From: Hemicordylus capensis | Taxonomy: Eukaryota; Chordata; Lepidosauria; Squamata; Cordylidae | Length of the DNA stretch: 64,000 nucleotides | NCBI RefSeq assembly: GCF_027244095.1 | Contig: NC_069657.1 | Location: 430,124,063 to 430,188,062, forward strand | Direction: 5' to 3' | Part shown: in pieces, positions 42,615-53,974 of the stretch | Layout: the number at the start of each line of letters is the position of its first letter | Numbering within the stretch: the first letter of the stretch is position 1 | Position numbers and translations under genes: made by a program | The notes under the pieces: model-generated | What the model saw: the letters and a program-made list of their open reading frames with translations, nothing else | Told to the model about the DNA's origin: nothing | Databases searched by the model: none

Positions 42615-45297
42615 TGGAGAAATGGGATTAGAGTAGAGGTGGGATTAGAGTATTCCCCAAGAGGAATAACAAAAGATTCTTTAAATACATCAGAAGCAGG
42701 AAACCTGCCAGAGAGGCGGATGGACTGTTAGACAATCCAGTTAGACTGTTAGACAGAGGAAGTGAAAGGGATTATTAAGGAGGATATGGAGGTTACAGAG
42801 AAGCTAAATGAGTTCTTTGCAACTGTCTTCATGGCAGAGGATACAGAGCATATACCAGTTCCTGAACCAGGCTTTTCAGGGATGGAGGCCCTGAGACCTT
42901 GGGTTAGGGCGGTATAAAAATGTGCTAAATAAAATAAATAATAAATAATAAAGGACTGAATCAGATAGAAGTGACGAGAGATTATGTTTTAAACTGTCTG
43001 GAAAAATGGAAAACTAGCAAATTCCCAGGGCTAGACGACATCCATCCAAGAGTCCTTAAAGAACTCAAATGTGAAATTGCCGAACTCCATGAAAAAATAT
43101 ATAATTTATCCCTACAATCAGGCTCTGTAACAGAAGACTAGAAAGTAGCAAATGTAACCGATTTTCAAAAAGGGATCCAGGGGCGATCAGTTTTCAAAAA
43201 GGGATCCAGGCCGGTTAGCTTAATATTTGTTCCAGGAAAACTGATGGAATGCATTCTCATGGATAAAATTGTTAAGCACATAGAAGAACATGGGTCCTGC
43301 TGGGGGAGAACCAGCATGGCTTCTGCATAGGTGAATATTGCCTCACAAACCTTTTGGAGTTCTTTGAGAATGTCAACAGGTGTGTGGATCATGGTGATCT
43401 CTGGTTGATATAATATCAGGGGCGGAGCCACCATTGGGCGAAAGGATTCAAAGAACCCAAGCCGCCAATGGCGAGAAGCCACCGAGAGAGCCCTGCCCTG
43501 TGTGGCTCGGGCTCCATAGGATCCCAGAGCAAACTCCCCCCTCCCACGCCCGGGCCGCCGAGAGCCCAGGCAAACTTTCTGCCAAGTATTTCAGGCAGCT
43601 CCGACTGCCTAATAGAACGTTCCCTTCCTCTCCCTCTTCCTTCCCTCTCTGGAGCTCATTCGGGCTCTTGGCAGCCCAGGCCATGCTCCCTTGTGCATGA
43701 CAAAGTCACATGACAAGGGGGCGTGGCCTGGGCTGCCGAGAGCCCGAACGAGCTCTCGGAGAGTCATTTCAGGCAGAGTCGGCTGCCTAATAGGACGTTT
43801 TCCCCTCTCTCTCCCTCCAGAGAGGGAGAGGAAAATGTTTTATTAGGCAGTCGGAGCTGCCTGAAATACTTGGCAGAAAGTTTGCCCGGGCTATCGGAGG
43901 CCCGGACGTGGGCTGGGAGAGTTCGCTCTGGGCTCCTATGGAGCCCAAGCCACGCCCCGTGAGTGTGACGTGACACGCACGGGCATTTCGGAAGGGGCCG
44001 CCGAGCGGGGCTGGACACAGGCTGCCACTGGGCTGGCTCCGCACCTGCATAATATACCTGGACTTCCAAAAAGCTTTTGACAAAGTTCCTCAACAAAGAC
44101 TCTTGAGAAAACCTAGCAGTCATGGAATAAAGAGACAATTACATGTGTGGATTGCTATCTGGTTGAAGGACAGGAAACAGAGGGTAAGTATAAACTGAGA
44201 GTTTTCACAATGGAGGGAAATAAGAAGTGGGGTCCCCTAGGGATCTGTACTGGGACCAGTGCTTTTTAATTTATTCATAAATGATCTAGAAATTGGGGTA
44301 AGCAGTGAGGTGGCCAATTTTGCAGATGACACCAAACTAGTTAGGGTAGTGAAATCCAAAATAGATTGTGAGGAGCTCCAAAAGGATCTCTCCAAACTGG
44401 GTGAGTGGGCGATGAAATGGCAAATGCAGTTCAATGTTGGCAAGTGTAAAGTGATGCACATTGGGACGAAAAATCCCAACCAAGTATACGCTGATGAGAT
44501 CTGAGCTGTCGGTGACTGACCAGGAGAGGGATCTTGGGGTCATGGTGGACAGCTCATTGAAAGTGTCGACTCAATGTGCAGCAGCTGTGGAAAAGGCCAA
44601 TTCCATGCTAAGGATAATTAGGAAGGGGATTGAAAATAAAACAGCTAACATTATAATGCCCTTATACAAAACTATGGTGCGACCACACTTGGAGTACTGC
44701 GTACAATTCTGGTCACCACATCTTAAAAAGGACACTGTAGAACTGGAAAAGGTACAGAAGAGGGCAACCAAGATGATCAGGGGCCTAGAGCACCTTCCTT
44801 ACGAGGCAAAACTACAACACCAGGGGCTATTTAGTTTAGAAAATAGATGACTATGGGGAGACATGATAGCGGTCTATAAAATCTCTCACATAGTACTAGA
44901 ACCAGGGGTCATCCCATGAAACCGATTGCCAAGAAATTTAGGACCAGCAAACAGAAGTATTTTTTCACTCAATGCATCATCAGCTTGTAGAATTCTCTGC
45001 CACAAGATGTGGTGACAGCCAACAACCTGGATGGTTTTAAGCAGGGTTTGGATGACTTCATGGAGGAGAGGTCTACTATCAGCGACTACTAGTTGCAGGG
45101 CTATAGGCAAGCTCCAGCCTCAAAGGCAGGATGTCTCTGAGTACCAGTTGCGGGGGAGTAACAGCAGGAGAGAGGGCATGCCCTCAACTCCTGCCTGTAG
45201 GCTTCCAGTGGCATCTGGTGGGCCACTGTGTGAAACAGGATGCTGGACTAGATGGGCCTTGGGCCTGATCCAGCAGGGCTGTTCTTATGTTCTTATG
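42615..45297 (+). mobile_element. CR1-clade LINE, longest copy in the window
   Basis: It begins in ORF2 upstream of the RT (KRFFKYIRSRKPAREADGLL-like at 42660). It continues through KTSKFPGLDDIHPRVLKELK and then VPQGSVLGPVLFNLFINDLE-like text, VVDSSLKVSTQCAAAVEKAN and VRPHLEYCVQFWSPHLKKD (44690-44740), to the CR1 3' UTR and the terminus GTTCTTATGTTCTTATG at 45280-45297. Frame changes and stops show it is dead. A small repeat (about 42885-42950) and a 631-bp foldback element (43417-44047) are inserted in it. Confidence 0.9.
43417..44047. mobile_element. hAT-like foldback MITE inserted in CR1
   Basis: It is flanked by 8-bp repeats TATAATAT (43409-43416) and CATAATAT (44048-44055), one mismatch. 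The ends are CAGGGGCGGAGCCACC and, inward from the right, CAGGTGCGGAGCCAGCC. Almost the whole interior is an inverted repeat: CTGCCAAGTATTTCAGGCAG at 43578 pairs with CTGCCTGAAATACTTGGCAG at 43856, and flanking blocks pair too. It has no coding capacity. Confidence 0.85.
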
Positions 45298-45299
45298 GG

Positions 45300-45418
45300 C
45301 AAATTTGGTGCTCCAGATGTTGTTGAACCGCAAATCCAAAATAAATTGGGGCAGGTGGTGATGGGAGTTGTAGTTCAACAACAGTTGGATTACCAAGTTT
45401 GCCCACTCCTGGATTAGA
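45300..45418. repeat. Short palindromic MITE
   Basis: TTTGGTGCTCCAGATGTTGT and the complement GTTGGATTACCAAGTTTGCC, with GGTGATGGGAGTTGTAGTTC inside. Same family as 503-646. Confidence 0.65.
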
Positions 45419-45639
45419 GGGTGCATAACAGTACCATGATTACATTATGCTCAGGATTACATGGAGAAGTAGTGGTTTCCCTATTCTCACATCTGAGGTC
45501 TTTCCACAGATTTCCATCCAAGCAGCCCTCATTCATAAAATGTCACCAATGCATCTTGGAAATGTCATATATGGGATCATATTCCCAAAAATTGGAGAGT
45601 GAGAGTGAGATGTGTGGAAACTTGGAAAAGGTGTTTAAA

Positions 45640-46130
45640 GGATTCAAGGGTTAGGGGAAAAATGAGGTCACCTTGGGCATTTATTTTTTTTAAAAAAAAT
45701 GTTTATCTGGCTTACAACGCAAATGCCTTGGACTCAGGACAAATGTCTTGGCTTCATTTATTGGTCTTGGCAAGGACAGGTGGTTTTGAAGAGTTCTGGC
45801 CTGTTTAACGACAGAATTATGAAGTTAATGAAAGAGGGGTGTGTGTTATGTGATGACTTCTATGTGGAGTTGGATGCCCTTTTGCTGCCATGTTCTCATC
45901 ATAAGAGAAAAGTTGGGAATGCTTGGTCTTAGATAATTTGGGCTTGTTTTTATACTAAAAGGTGACAAACTTCGGACCTTCTTAGGCGCCTATTAGAAAC
46001 TAAGCGTTTTGTTTTCTTGAATCAATAGTTCTCATTCACAAAGTTTAGACCAGAGTAGCCCAAGTGAACTTCTATGTCTTATATGCCACCTAGTGGCTGA
46101 TACATATATTTACATAACATATTTATTTAT
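45640..46130. other. Gene-free stretch
   Basis: Frames around 45600-45930 (such as YIWSWQGQVVLKSS) are short and without a convincing family match. Confidence 0.35.
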
Positions 46131-46154
46131 TTATTTATTTAACATATTTGTATA

Positions 46155-46370
46155 TCCACCTAATGGTGCAGCGGGGAAATGACTTATTAGCAAGCTAGAA
46201 GTTGCCAGTTCGAATCCCTGCAGCAGCAATATAGGAAAGATGCTGAGAGGCATAATCTCATTCTGCGTGGGAGATGGCAATGGTAAACCCCTCCTACATT
46301 CTACCAAAGACAACCACAGGGCTCTGTGGTTGCCAGGTGTCGACGCCAACTTGACGGCACACTATACAAA
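46155..46370 (+). repeat. tRNA-derived SINE with BovB-type tail (Sauria/Squam-like)
   Basis: The head CACCTAATGGTGCAGCGGGG then GAAGTTGCCAGTTCGAATCC has tRNA A- and B-box character. The tail GAGATGGCAATGGTAAACCC up to CAACTTGACGGCACAC corresponds to BovB LINE 3' ends, which are known to mobilise such squamate SINEs. Confidence 0.7.
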
Positions 46371-46378
46371 TACAAATA

Positions 46379-46876
46379 CAGTTGTCTCTCACCAACCACA
46401 AGGGTTCTGTTCCTGGAAACCCTCAAGGTTAGGCGAATTCGCAATTGACAAGGCACTGAAATGAAGGTGAAACAGGGTATGGGGAATTGCGAGTGCCAAA
46501 GTGCCTAAAATCCACACAAAAAAGTTTTAACCCCCCCCTTGATCCCCAGAAAAGGTCCCCTGACCCCTGGAACAGATTTCCTGACCCTCAAAAAAGACTT
46601 CATGACCCAAGAAATGACCCCTGAACCCTCCAAAATTGGCCCAAATCCCCCCAAATAATCTAACCCCCAAAATTGTCCCTGACCCCTGTAAATGACCCCC
46701 TGGTGCTTGGATTGACCCTGTGACCCCAGATCTCGGCCGAAAAAACGGCCGAAATTTTTTAAAAATAGCACCAACCACGAATACTCAAGTTGCAGTTGGC
46801 GAGGGGGGTGATAGTTTGCCGGTCACAGATACTCAAATCCGTGATTGACAAATCCACGGTTGGCGAGGTACAACCG
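46379..46876. mobile_element. Tigger/pogo-like MITE
   Basis: The ends are CAGTTGTCTCTCACCAACC and, read inward from the right, CGGTTGTACCTCGCCAACC. TA dinucleotides flank it (46377-46378, 46877-46878), as for Tc1/mariner elements. The middle is a C-rich, satellite-like run of CCCCTGACCC units. Confidence 0.75.
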
Positions 46877-47149
46877 TACTGCCCACTACTAAAGTCTCTA
46901 GGCATTTTACAGCAATAAAACCAAGACATTTTAACAATTAAAACACAGTTTTACACATACACAGTGAGCACATAGCCCACTATGTACATAATGAAGAAAA
47001 TTAGTAGCTTCCTTGTCCTGAGTCCTCTTCCAGATGCTGATATCAGCTCAAATTTCTACCAAAAAAAAAACACACTGGGTGCTGGCAAGGGGATCCACAG
47101 ACTGCCGGGAGACATTCCCCCCTGCTCCTGCTCAGCGGTGGCTATGCCC

Positions 47150-47345
47150 ACTGGTGGATGACCTACTGTGAGAAAGCAACAGCAGTCCATGTCAGCTCTC
47201 TAGACCTCTCAGCAGCTTTTGATACCATTGACCATGGTATCTTTCTGGAAACCTATATGGGTTGGAGGCACTGCTTTGTGATAGTTCTGCTTTTACCTGG
47301 CAAGTCATTTTCCAGAGCTGGTGCTGGGGCAAATCTGTAGTAGGG
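47150..47345 (+). mobile_element. L2-like LINE RT fragment
   Basis: The plus-strand frame contains VSSLDLSAAFDTIDHGIFLE, the conserved LDLSAAFDTIDH motif of L2/CR1-group RTs. Only about 200 bp are kept. Confidence 0.7.
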
Positions 47346-47745
47346 TGTGTGCATGAAACAGATTTTGTGTTCTGTTCCAAGCTCAGAACAAAATGCATGG
47401 TATGTTCCATTAGAACAACTGGTTGACCTGGTTGTTTCGACAAAATGAACCCAGGCTGTCAGAACATTCCATTTCGGACCCGTTCCAGGTGCCATTTTGT
47501 ATCCCAAAATGGTGTTCTTCTGGCCACTGCACATGTGCAGCAGCCATTTGTGTGGTGGTGCTGACCATGCAAATGGTGCCGACCATGCAAATGGTGCCAT
47601 ACATGTGCAGAGGCCAGAAGCCTGCTATTTTGGATTCCAAAATGGTGCTCAGAATGGAACATTCTGCCTTGGTACGGGTTATTCCATCCTGGAGCTTGAA
47701 ATAGGCCCTCCTTTTAAGGGTGTTCTGTTTTGAGCTTGGAACAGT
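47346..47745. mobile_element. Palindromic MITE
   Basis: GTTCTGTTCCAAGCTCAGAA at the left pairs with GTTCTGTTTTGAGCTTGGAA at the right. The inner block CAAAATGGTGTTCTTCTGGCC also has an inverted partner (CCAGAAGCC...CCAAAATGGTG). Two tandem ACCATGCAAATGGTGCC units sit in the centre. Confidence 0.55.
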
Positions 47746-47746
47746 T

Positions 47747-47860
47747 CTCATCCTGCGTGGGAGATGGCAATAGTAAACCCCTCCTGTATTCTACCAAAGA
47801 CAATCACATGGCTCTGTGGTCGCCAGGAGTTGACACCAACTTGACGGCACACTTTCCCTT
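47747..47860 (+). repeat. SINE with BovB-type tail (tail only)
   Basis: Repeats 46263-46370: GGAGATGGCAATAGTAAACC to AACTTGACGGCACACTTTCC. The head is missing. Confidence 0.75.
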
Positions 47861-48181
47861 TGCAGTCATTTATGAGTGTACAGTTATCTGTACACTCATA
47901 CATCATAATGTCTGAATTGGGCTAGAGATACTGCTGAATGGTTTATCAATTCAGGGTAGTGGTATTCAACAACCTGTGCTGGACAGGGTCACATTCCCCT
48001 TTATGGAATAGGCTTGCAGTCTGGAGATCTGCTTGATCCAGCTTTGGAACTTGATGTCCAAGTAGCTCCAGGAGTGAGCAGTACCTTGCTCTTACTTTGA
48101 CTGGCATACCTGCTGCATCCCTACCTGGAAGAGGATGTTTGCTTGACCAGAGTTATCCATACTCTCCTGACATCCAGGCTA

Positions 48182-48310
48182 TCTTACCTCCGCTATGTAA
48201 AGAAGCACCTTTTAAAGTGGTTTCCTTACATTGAGCAGGGGGTGGGGGAGCAACTGTCCCTATCAAACTCCAACACAGCATTCCTCTAGTGGCTTTTGCT
48301 GGCATCAATG
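48182..48310 (+). repeat. Roughly 250-bp repeat, 5' part
   Basis: AAAGAAGCACCTTTTAAAGT and CAACACAGCATTCCTCTAGT match the first half of the 1150 family. Confidence 0.5.
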
Positions 48311-48649
48311 TTGGGTGCTTGCCCACATGTTGGAAGCAAGAGTATTATTCAGCCTCCAGACTGAGCTCCCACAGGCTTGTGTCTTTTTCCACTGGGAGCT
48401 CACAGGATGGTCACATGCACAGCAGGAACCCTGTGACCTTTTGCACCACAAGCTGCTGGGCAAATGTATAAAAAGATGTTCAGTAAATAAATTTGCAGCT
48501 ATCCCAATGAAAACTGAAGGGCTTTCAAAAGTAGTTTCAAAAGACATGGTTTTCCTCACGGATTGCCTTAGAAGTTTTTTCCCCTTCCCTCCCGCCCCCT
48601 TTCTAAGGTGCATTAATAGACATATATTTTAGATAAGGAGAATTTTTTG

Positions 48650-48930
48650 AACATAGGAAGCTGCCTTATACTGTCAGACCATTGATTCATCTAGCTCAGT
48701 ATTGTCTACACAATACTCTCTCAGCACCCTATCTGGAGATGCCAGGGAGGGAACTTGGAACCTCCTGCATGCAAGCATGCAGGTGCTCTTCCCAGAGCGG
48801 CCCCATCCCCTAAGGGGAATATCTTAGTGCTCACACATGTAGTCTCCCATTAAAATACAAACCAAGGCAGACCCTGCTTAGCAAATGGGACAATTCATGC
48901 TTGCTACCACAAAACTGGCTCTCCTCCATT
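48650..48930 (-). repeat. 5S rRNA-derived SINE
   Basis: Minus-strand copy with tail, body and head. Read on the minus strand the head gives GCTAAGCAGGGTCTGCCTTG and then AATGGGAGACTACATGTG, both strongly 5S-like. Confidence 0.75.
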
Positions 48931-49639
48931 TTGAGAGTGAGTGTGTGCGTGCATGTGTGTGTATATAATTTGATCACAAGTTTTTGTTGTGTTATTTGAA
49001 ATACAGAAGTGGTTTTTTAAAAAAAAATAAGCACCAAGAACCATCTGTAGGCTCTTGCTTCCAACTTGCAGGGAAACATTTTTTTAAACATGTAATTATT
49101 AATCATTTTTACTTTTTTTTGTGCAGCCTGGAAGAAGCCCCTTATGTTTCCTTTAAAATGCAATTGCTTTAGGGACAGAGAAACACCATTCTTTTCCACC
49201 GCAGGCAAGCCATTTTGAGAACCTCTTTGTTAAGAAGTGAAACAATGGCACAAATGTTATGCAGCCGTAGGAGAGCAGAAGAAAAGCTGCACACTCAACA
49301 GAGAGGCTGCAGTGTATTCTGAAGCGAAGGCTTGTTCTGCAGCCAGGTGTGGGTGGAAAGGAACAGGAAATCAAGTTTTGCTTCTCTCCCTTCCCTCCAA
49401 AAGTCCTTTTTGCTTGCAGAAATATGTCCCTGAGGGTCATGCAGCCCTCTGACGGGATGAGGCTTTCACAGAAGTAACCGTGCAACACAACCAGCCCTGG
49501 TGGAACATTAACAAAATGTTAGAAGCAGCAGCTACTGAAAACATGAGCCAAATCTCTTAGTCTTAGCTAACAGCCGTACAGGCCCCAAGGAAGGCTAAGA
49601 ACATGTTTAACTGCAAGTGGGCATTAAGTGTACTTTTTA
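48931..49639. other. Gene-free stretch downstream of MCFD2
   Basis: A TG microsatellite lies near 48950-48965. The rest looks like unique sequence. No exon can be supported. Confidence 0.4.
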
Positions 49640-50981
49640 TTTGCAAAAATATGCAATCACTTTATTCTCCTGAGTGTGAGGAGCAAGAAGTTGCAGTACT
49701 TTGAATTTATTACCTTGTATTTAGCATCAATCATTATACAAGAACATAGTACACACAGCTTTCATGACACAATTCACAAAAGGAAGCCATTTTTTACAAA
49801 TGCACCTTGTATAAGAATAAATTTATACAGAAAATAGGTCTTTATACAATTTACATTTTGGTTTTCTGATTGCAAACTACAGGGCTTGATAAAATGTATG
49901 CTTGCCACTCTGCTATATACAGCAGGTCAAACATCAAGACAGCCAAACAACACTTGAGATCTGCAGGAGGCTGTTGAGTAGCCGAGAACCAGAAGTTGTG
50001 CATAGTCCCAGAATCATTTTAAATATGCAGACCATTCAAGTATCTAAGACTCTCTTTGTATTAGAAAAATACAAAGTGTTTCCATAGTTAACACTGTCAC
50101 CATGAATGTGCATCACGGTATGCTTTTAAGAACCTTAACAAGGCAGCATTGAACTGCAATTATAACATTTAGCTAGCTAATACAGGAACAATTCTAGGTA
50201 GAAGACCTTATTGAACAGCAGTATCAACCGACACTTTCCAAAGACAAACTCTGAAATAAAATACTGGTGTAGAATACACACAGCACAAAACAAAAATGTA
50301 CATACTACAAAAATTAGTTCTCTTATAAAGAATTTTGGGTAGAGCAAAACCCAGTAAAATACTGTGCTATAAAACTGACCAAAGGGGAACAATGGAAAAG
50401 TAGTGTGTGCAATGATACAGGGCACAGTCCAAAGTTTAAGCTGTTTTAAGGAGACTTCAGCATATACTGAGCATGGATATCAATGGCTCTTGAAAGGGAT
50501 TCAAATCTTCCTGAATCATACCCATTCTTGCAAAGTTAATGGTGAACTCGAAGCCATTTGAAGAGTAAGCACGAATTGTGAATTACGTTTACTGGATGTC
50601 TCCCAAAGTTATTCCAGAGTTAAGTGACTTGCAGCCTGATCCCATGCATATTTACTTGGAAGTAAACCCCATCCAGTCTCCCAAGAAAATGTGCATAGGA
50701 TAGTATCCTTCGGAAATAAGTCTTTGAAATGAGTATTTAAGCCAACTCCCAAATAATTCACTAACAGGGAGAATGTACTATATTGCTCAATATTGTTAGC
50801 TAACGAGATAAACAGCTTCCATCACAAATTTCTTTCTCTCTCCAACATTTAAGAAATAAGCAGTTGAAAAACAAGACATTTTCCTATCATTAGTTTTGCA
50901 GCAAAAAGGGTCAAAGAGCCAAGAGACAGACAGTAAAGAATCACATTGTACTTGGGCACACAGACAAGGAGAGTCTTCTTT
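49640..50981 (-). other. MCFD2: Probable MCFD2 3' UTR
   Basis: AT-rich and almost free of named repeats, directly after the MCFD2 stop. AATAAA signals on the minus strand lie at about 49706-49711 and 49661-49666. Only one short interspersed repeat is seen in it (about 50630-50715, CATGCATATTTACTTGGAAG). A length near 1.3 kb is an inference. Confidence 0.45.
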
Positions 50982-51113
50982 TTATTCCAGTGACTTTGCA
51001 AACTCAGCATAGTCAATGTAGCCATCATTGTTTTTGTCATCATCTTGCAAGACATCATCTATTAAACTAATGAGGTCATCCTCTTTCATGATCTGGGTGT
51101 GTTCACCACCTTC
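50982..51113 (-). CDS. MCFD2: MCFD2, last coding exon
   Basis: After a good acceptor (TTTCCTTGTAG, AG at 51115-51114) the exon encodes 43 residues plus a TAA stop (50984-50982): [19 protein letters not shown], then [18 protein letters not shown] and AKSLE. The second EF-hand loop [12 protein letters not shown] occupies residues 130-141 of the predicted protein and has every calcium-ligand position filled. The C-terminus AKSLE corresponds to AKSLQ of human MCFD2. Loss-of-function changes in human MCFD2 EF-hands cause combined factor V and VIII deficiency. This exon follows in phase 0 from the exon ending at 52023. Confidence 0.93.
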   Translation of the reverse strand, partial: EGGEHTQIMKEDDLISLIDDVLQDDDKNNDGYIDYAEFAKSLE

Positions 51114-51845
51114 CTACAAGGAAAACAGAAAGATGAGCTTCAGCAGAACAGCAAGTTTGTGCTTCAGAAAAATCAGAACTATTCCCTCTGACCCCAAGAA
51201 TTGCTCCAGGAGTGCATCCACTTTGAAACAGTAGCTGGAACACAGGCAACGGAAGTGGGAAAAGCTAAGTTGACTGGAGCAGCAGCAGTTTTCAACTGGA
51301 GCCTCTTCCCTCAATGCAGCATTCTTTAAGGGTCAAAGTAGATGTCGTTTTAAGCACTTGATCTGAGCTACTGCACCTGTTACGAATTCAGTAAACAGCA
51401 GCCCGATGCACCCCTCCCTACAGATCAGAACCGTGGTGGGTAGTGGTTTGCTTATGTTATGACCCCCATCTGAATCCTTCCCCCAAAAGCTTTTTGACCT
51501 GGGGGGGAAAAGCTCCTATTGACACCAAGAGAAGCTTTGAGAGGGGAGGGGAAGGATCAAGAAGATTAGGAGTCTTGTAGGGTGTTGGATACAATCTTGT
51601 GGAGCCCATGGTATAACCAGATTATGACAGAAATGCTTAACTTTTAGTATGGAACAGATGCGACTTTTACAAACTTTTTAAAATTTGGAAATACTTATTG
51701 GTCTTTAACATTTTAAAACTTATTCCAGATAGAAAGACAGATATGTAGTCCTCCTATTTTCCAAAGTAAACTTGCTGACAGTAAGAATATTTACTGCATC
51801 TCTATTGTGTGCATGCACATCAGAAGCGGTATTGCCAAGCAGAAT

Positions 51846-51970
51846 TTCCTCTAGTAAGGTTCCCAGATTTTGTTGACTATAACTCCCATAATTCCTGGCC
51901 AAAAGTCATTGCAGCTGGGGATGCTGGGAGTTGTAGTCAACAAGATCTAGGAATCCATGTTATAGGGAAC
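51846..51970. repeat. Short palindromic MITE in an MCFD2 intron
   Basis: TTTGTTGACTATAACTCCCA and the complement TGGGAGTTGTAGTCAACAAG pair. Flanks CCTCTAGTAAGGTTCCCAGA and TAGGAATCCATGTTATAGGG. Same palindromic family as 61982. Confidence 0.7.
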
Positions 51971-52022
51971 ACTGTTGCCAAGCAACCATCAGACTGCATT
52001 TTATAAACAGACTCGTGCTCAC

Positions 52023-52182
52023 CTCTTTATGTACATGGGATATTGCAGTGGCGAGCTCTAGCCCATCAAGCAAGTTGTTGCCGTCGTAATCATGCATTTT
52101 GAAGTAATGAAGTTGTAGCTCTTGTGGTGACATTTCAGATTCTGGCTTGTCAATTACGCCTTCTAAGTGTTCCATGATGTGG
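52023..52182 (-). CDS. MCFD2: MCFD2, middle coding exon (first EF-hand)
   Basis: The acceptor TTATTTCATAG ends at 52183 and the donor is GAG|GTGAGC at 52023/52022. The exon completes a split Asp codon and then encodes 53 residues, [36 protein letters not shown] and [17 protein letters not shown]. This is nearly identical to human MCFD2 as I recall it ([19 protein letters not shown], then [17 protein letters not shown]). The first EF-hand loop [12 protein letters not shown] is at residues 82-93. MCFD2 is a small soluble luminal protein that binds calcium and pairs with LMAN1 (ERGIC-53) to export factors V and VIII from the ER. The conservation and the phase match leave little doubt. Confidence 0.96.
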
Positions 52183-52539
52183 CTATGAAATAAGTTCACA
52201 AGAACTGTCAAAACACATGCTCTGCTGACTAGCAAAGCAGTCTAACACACAGTCAGAGCAGATTTTCCATAGGCAACTCAAAAGTGTATAGGGCTGACTT
52301 TAGAAGATTATGTAGAAAGAAGAGGGATAAAGGCAGGTGTTTATCCCTGCAAACTTCTTGTTTACACTGTTTTTAGGTGCAAGAACATACCAAAATGATA
52401 TGATAAATGCAACTCCATGGCATCATCTACATTTCCCCAAAGCAGTCATTTGACCAGACTGAGACCCGGCCCTAAATTCAGATACCCTTGTCGACAAACC
52501 AACAACACTGTTTCATTAGTTCAGAACAAAGATAATCTA

Positions 52540-52916
52540 GTCCAGGAGTTCCTAACTTTGGGTCTTCAGATGTTGTCAGACTCCAGCTCCCATCATTTGA
52601 AGATGACAAATATTTATATACCACTTTGCAACAGAAGTTCTCAAAGTGGTTTACATAGATATAAATAAATAAAATGGCTCCCTGTACACAAAGGTCTCAC
52701 AATCTAAAAAAGAAACATAAGACAGACACCAGCAACAGCCACTGGAGGGATGCTGTGCTGGGGATGGATAGGGCCAGTTGCTCTTCCCCTGCTAAATAAA
52801 AAGAATCACCACTTTAAAAAGGTGGCTCTTTGCTCAGTTAGCAGGGGTCTGGGGATGAGGGCAGCTGGAGTCCAACAACATTCGGGGGACTCAAAGCTAG
52901 GAACCCCTGGACTAAT
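52540..52916. repeat. Palindromic MITE split by the roughly 250-bp repeat
   Basis: GTCCAGGAGTTCCTAACTTT (left) pairs with AAGCTAGGAACCCCTGGAC (right). The left arm breaks off after CTCCAGCTCCCATCATTT near 52598, and the right arm resumes at about 52853 with GATGAGGGCAGCTGGAG. The interior (52594-52852) is a minus-strand copy of the 1150 family. Confidence 0.7.
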
Positions 52917-53520
52917 CCACCATTCTATCACCAAGTGAGGCTTGCCAGACACTTCTCATGAGCTCACAAGCAAGGCAGGAAGACAACAGCCCTCATCAGT
53001 TTTCTCCAGCCTAAGGATACTAGTGTTGATCATGGAGGTTCTGTTTTTCGGAGGTTCCATTTATCTATCGCAGCTAATAGGTACAGAAAGACAGGTTAAT
53101 TTTTTTTTTAAACCATGTAAGCCAGAGGTGATCACATCTTATGGTAATAGCCTCCATAAGTTAAATCTAAATGCAGTCCTAAAAACAAACCGAACCCCAC
53201 ATGAAGCCTTGTGAAATTATTACCTCCATATGAGAAAAAGTATGATTCAGGTTTCTTTTGGTTTTTATTTCCTTCTTTTTACAGGACTCCTTTTTTCATT
53301 TCTTTAAGGCTTCTGCCATCACACTTTGAAGCCATTAGCTGAATTTCCATGTGCTAAAATATTTTGTTTTAAATGTTCAACTTTAACTCCTAGGATTGCA
53401 GTACAAGCCTGTGGGTCACGGGCTGCCCACTTGTTCTGTGCCACTGAATTCAACTTTACACAAGAAAAACTGAAGGCCAAGCCCCATATTTTTGTATATG
53501 TGCATTTCTAGAATACGTAC

Positions 53521-53672
53521 TCCTTATCTTGCACCATGTTTCTATCAAGTCGCACATTTGCTTGATGGCTCCCAGCTGCATGGTCTTCTGCTAAAGAGGA
53601 GATAAAGCAAGCGAAGACGAGGCAGCAGAGAAGATAGATTCTGCAACTCCTGAGATGTATCATCATATTCAT
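53521..53672 (-). CDS. MCFD2: MCFD2, first coding exon (signal peptide)
   Basis: The exon runs from an acceptor (TTTTGCTTAG, exon start 53676) to a donor GA|GTACGT at 53521/53520. The ATG at 53672 gives MNMMIHLRSCRIYLLCCLVF then ACFISSLAEDHAAG. A hydrophobic signal peptide ends after SLA (about residue 28), followed by a short acidic/polar linker to MVQDK. It ends with two bases of an Asp codon completed by the exon at 52182. A Met at residue 3 or 4 is a possible alternative start. The N-terminal part of MCFD2 is poorly conserved between classes, so this call rests on phase, splice sites, the signal peptide and the MVQDKDHIMEH junction, which parallels human VHDQEHIMEH. Total protein 147 residues, against 146 in human. 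Confidence 0.88.
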
Positions 53673-53974
53673 GTTCCTAAGCAAAAGGACAAAGTTAACA
53701 TGAAAGATATTTTTAATGTAGCAAACAATGTAAAACTAAAGCTTCCCATATGCTTACAGACAGAAAGTTGGATCAAATCTTAGATTCATTTCACTATTTG
53801 CCCCTACTAACTATGCAAAGAAGTTAGTTTTAATGTGGTGATTATCTTATATTTAGCAACTCAACAGCAAGACAAAGTGTGATGGCCTGTGGCTGAAACA
53901 ATGGAGATGCATTGGCTCCCCTCAAATTCTTCTGAATACCCCCTTTTTTAAAAGCCCACAAAGAGGAATTTTTC

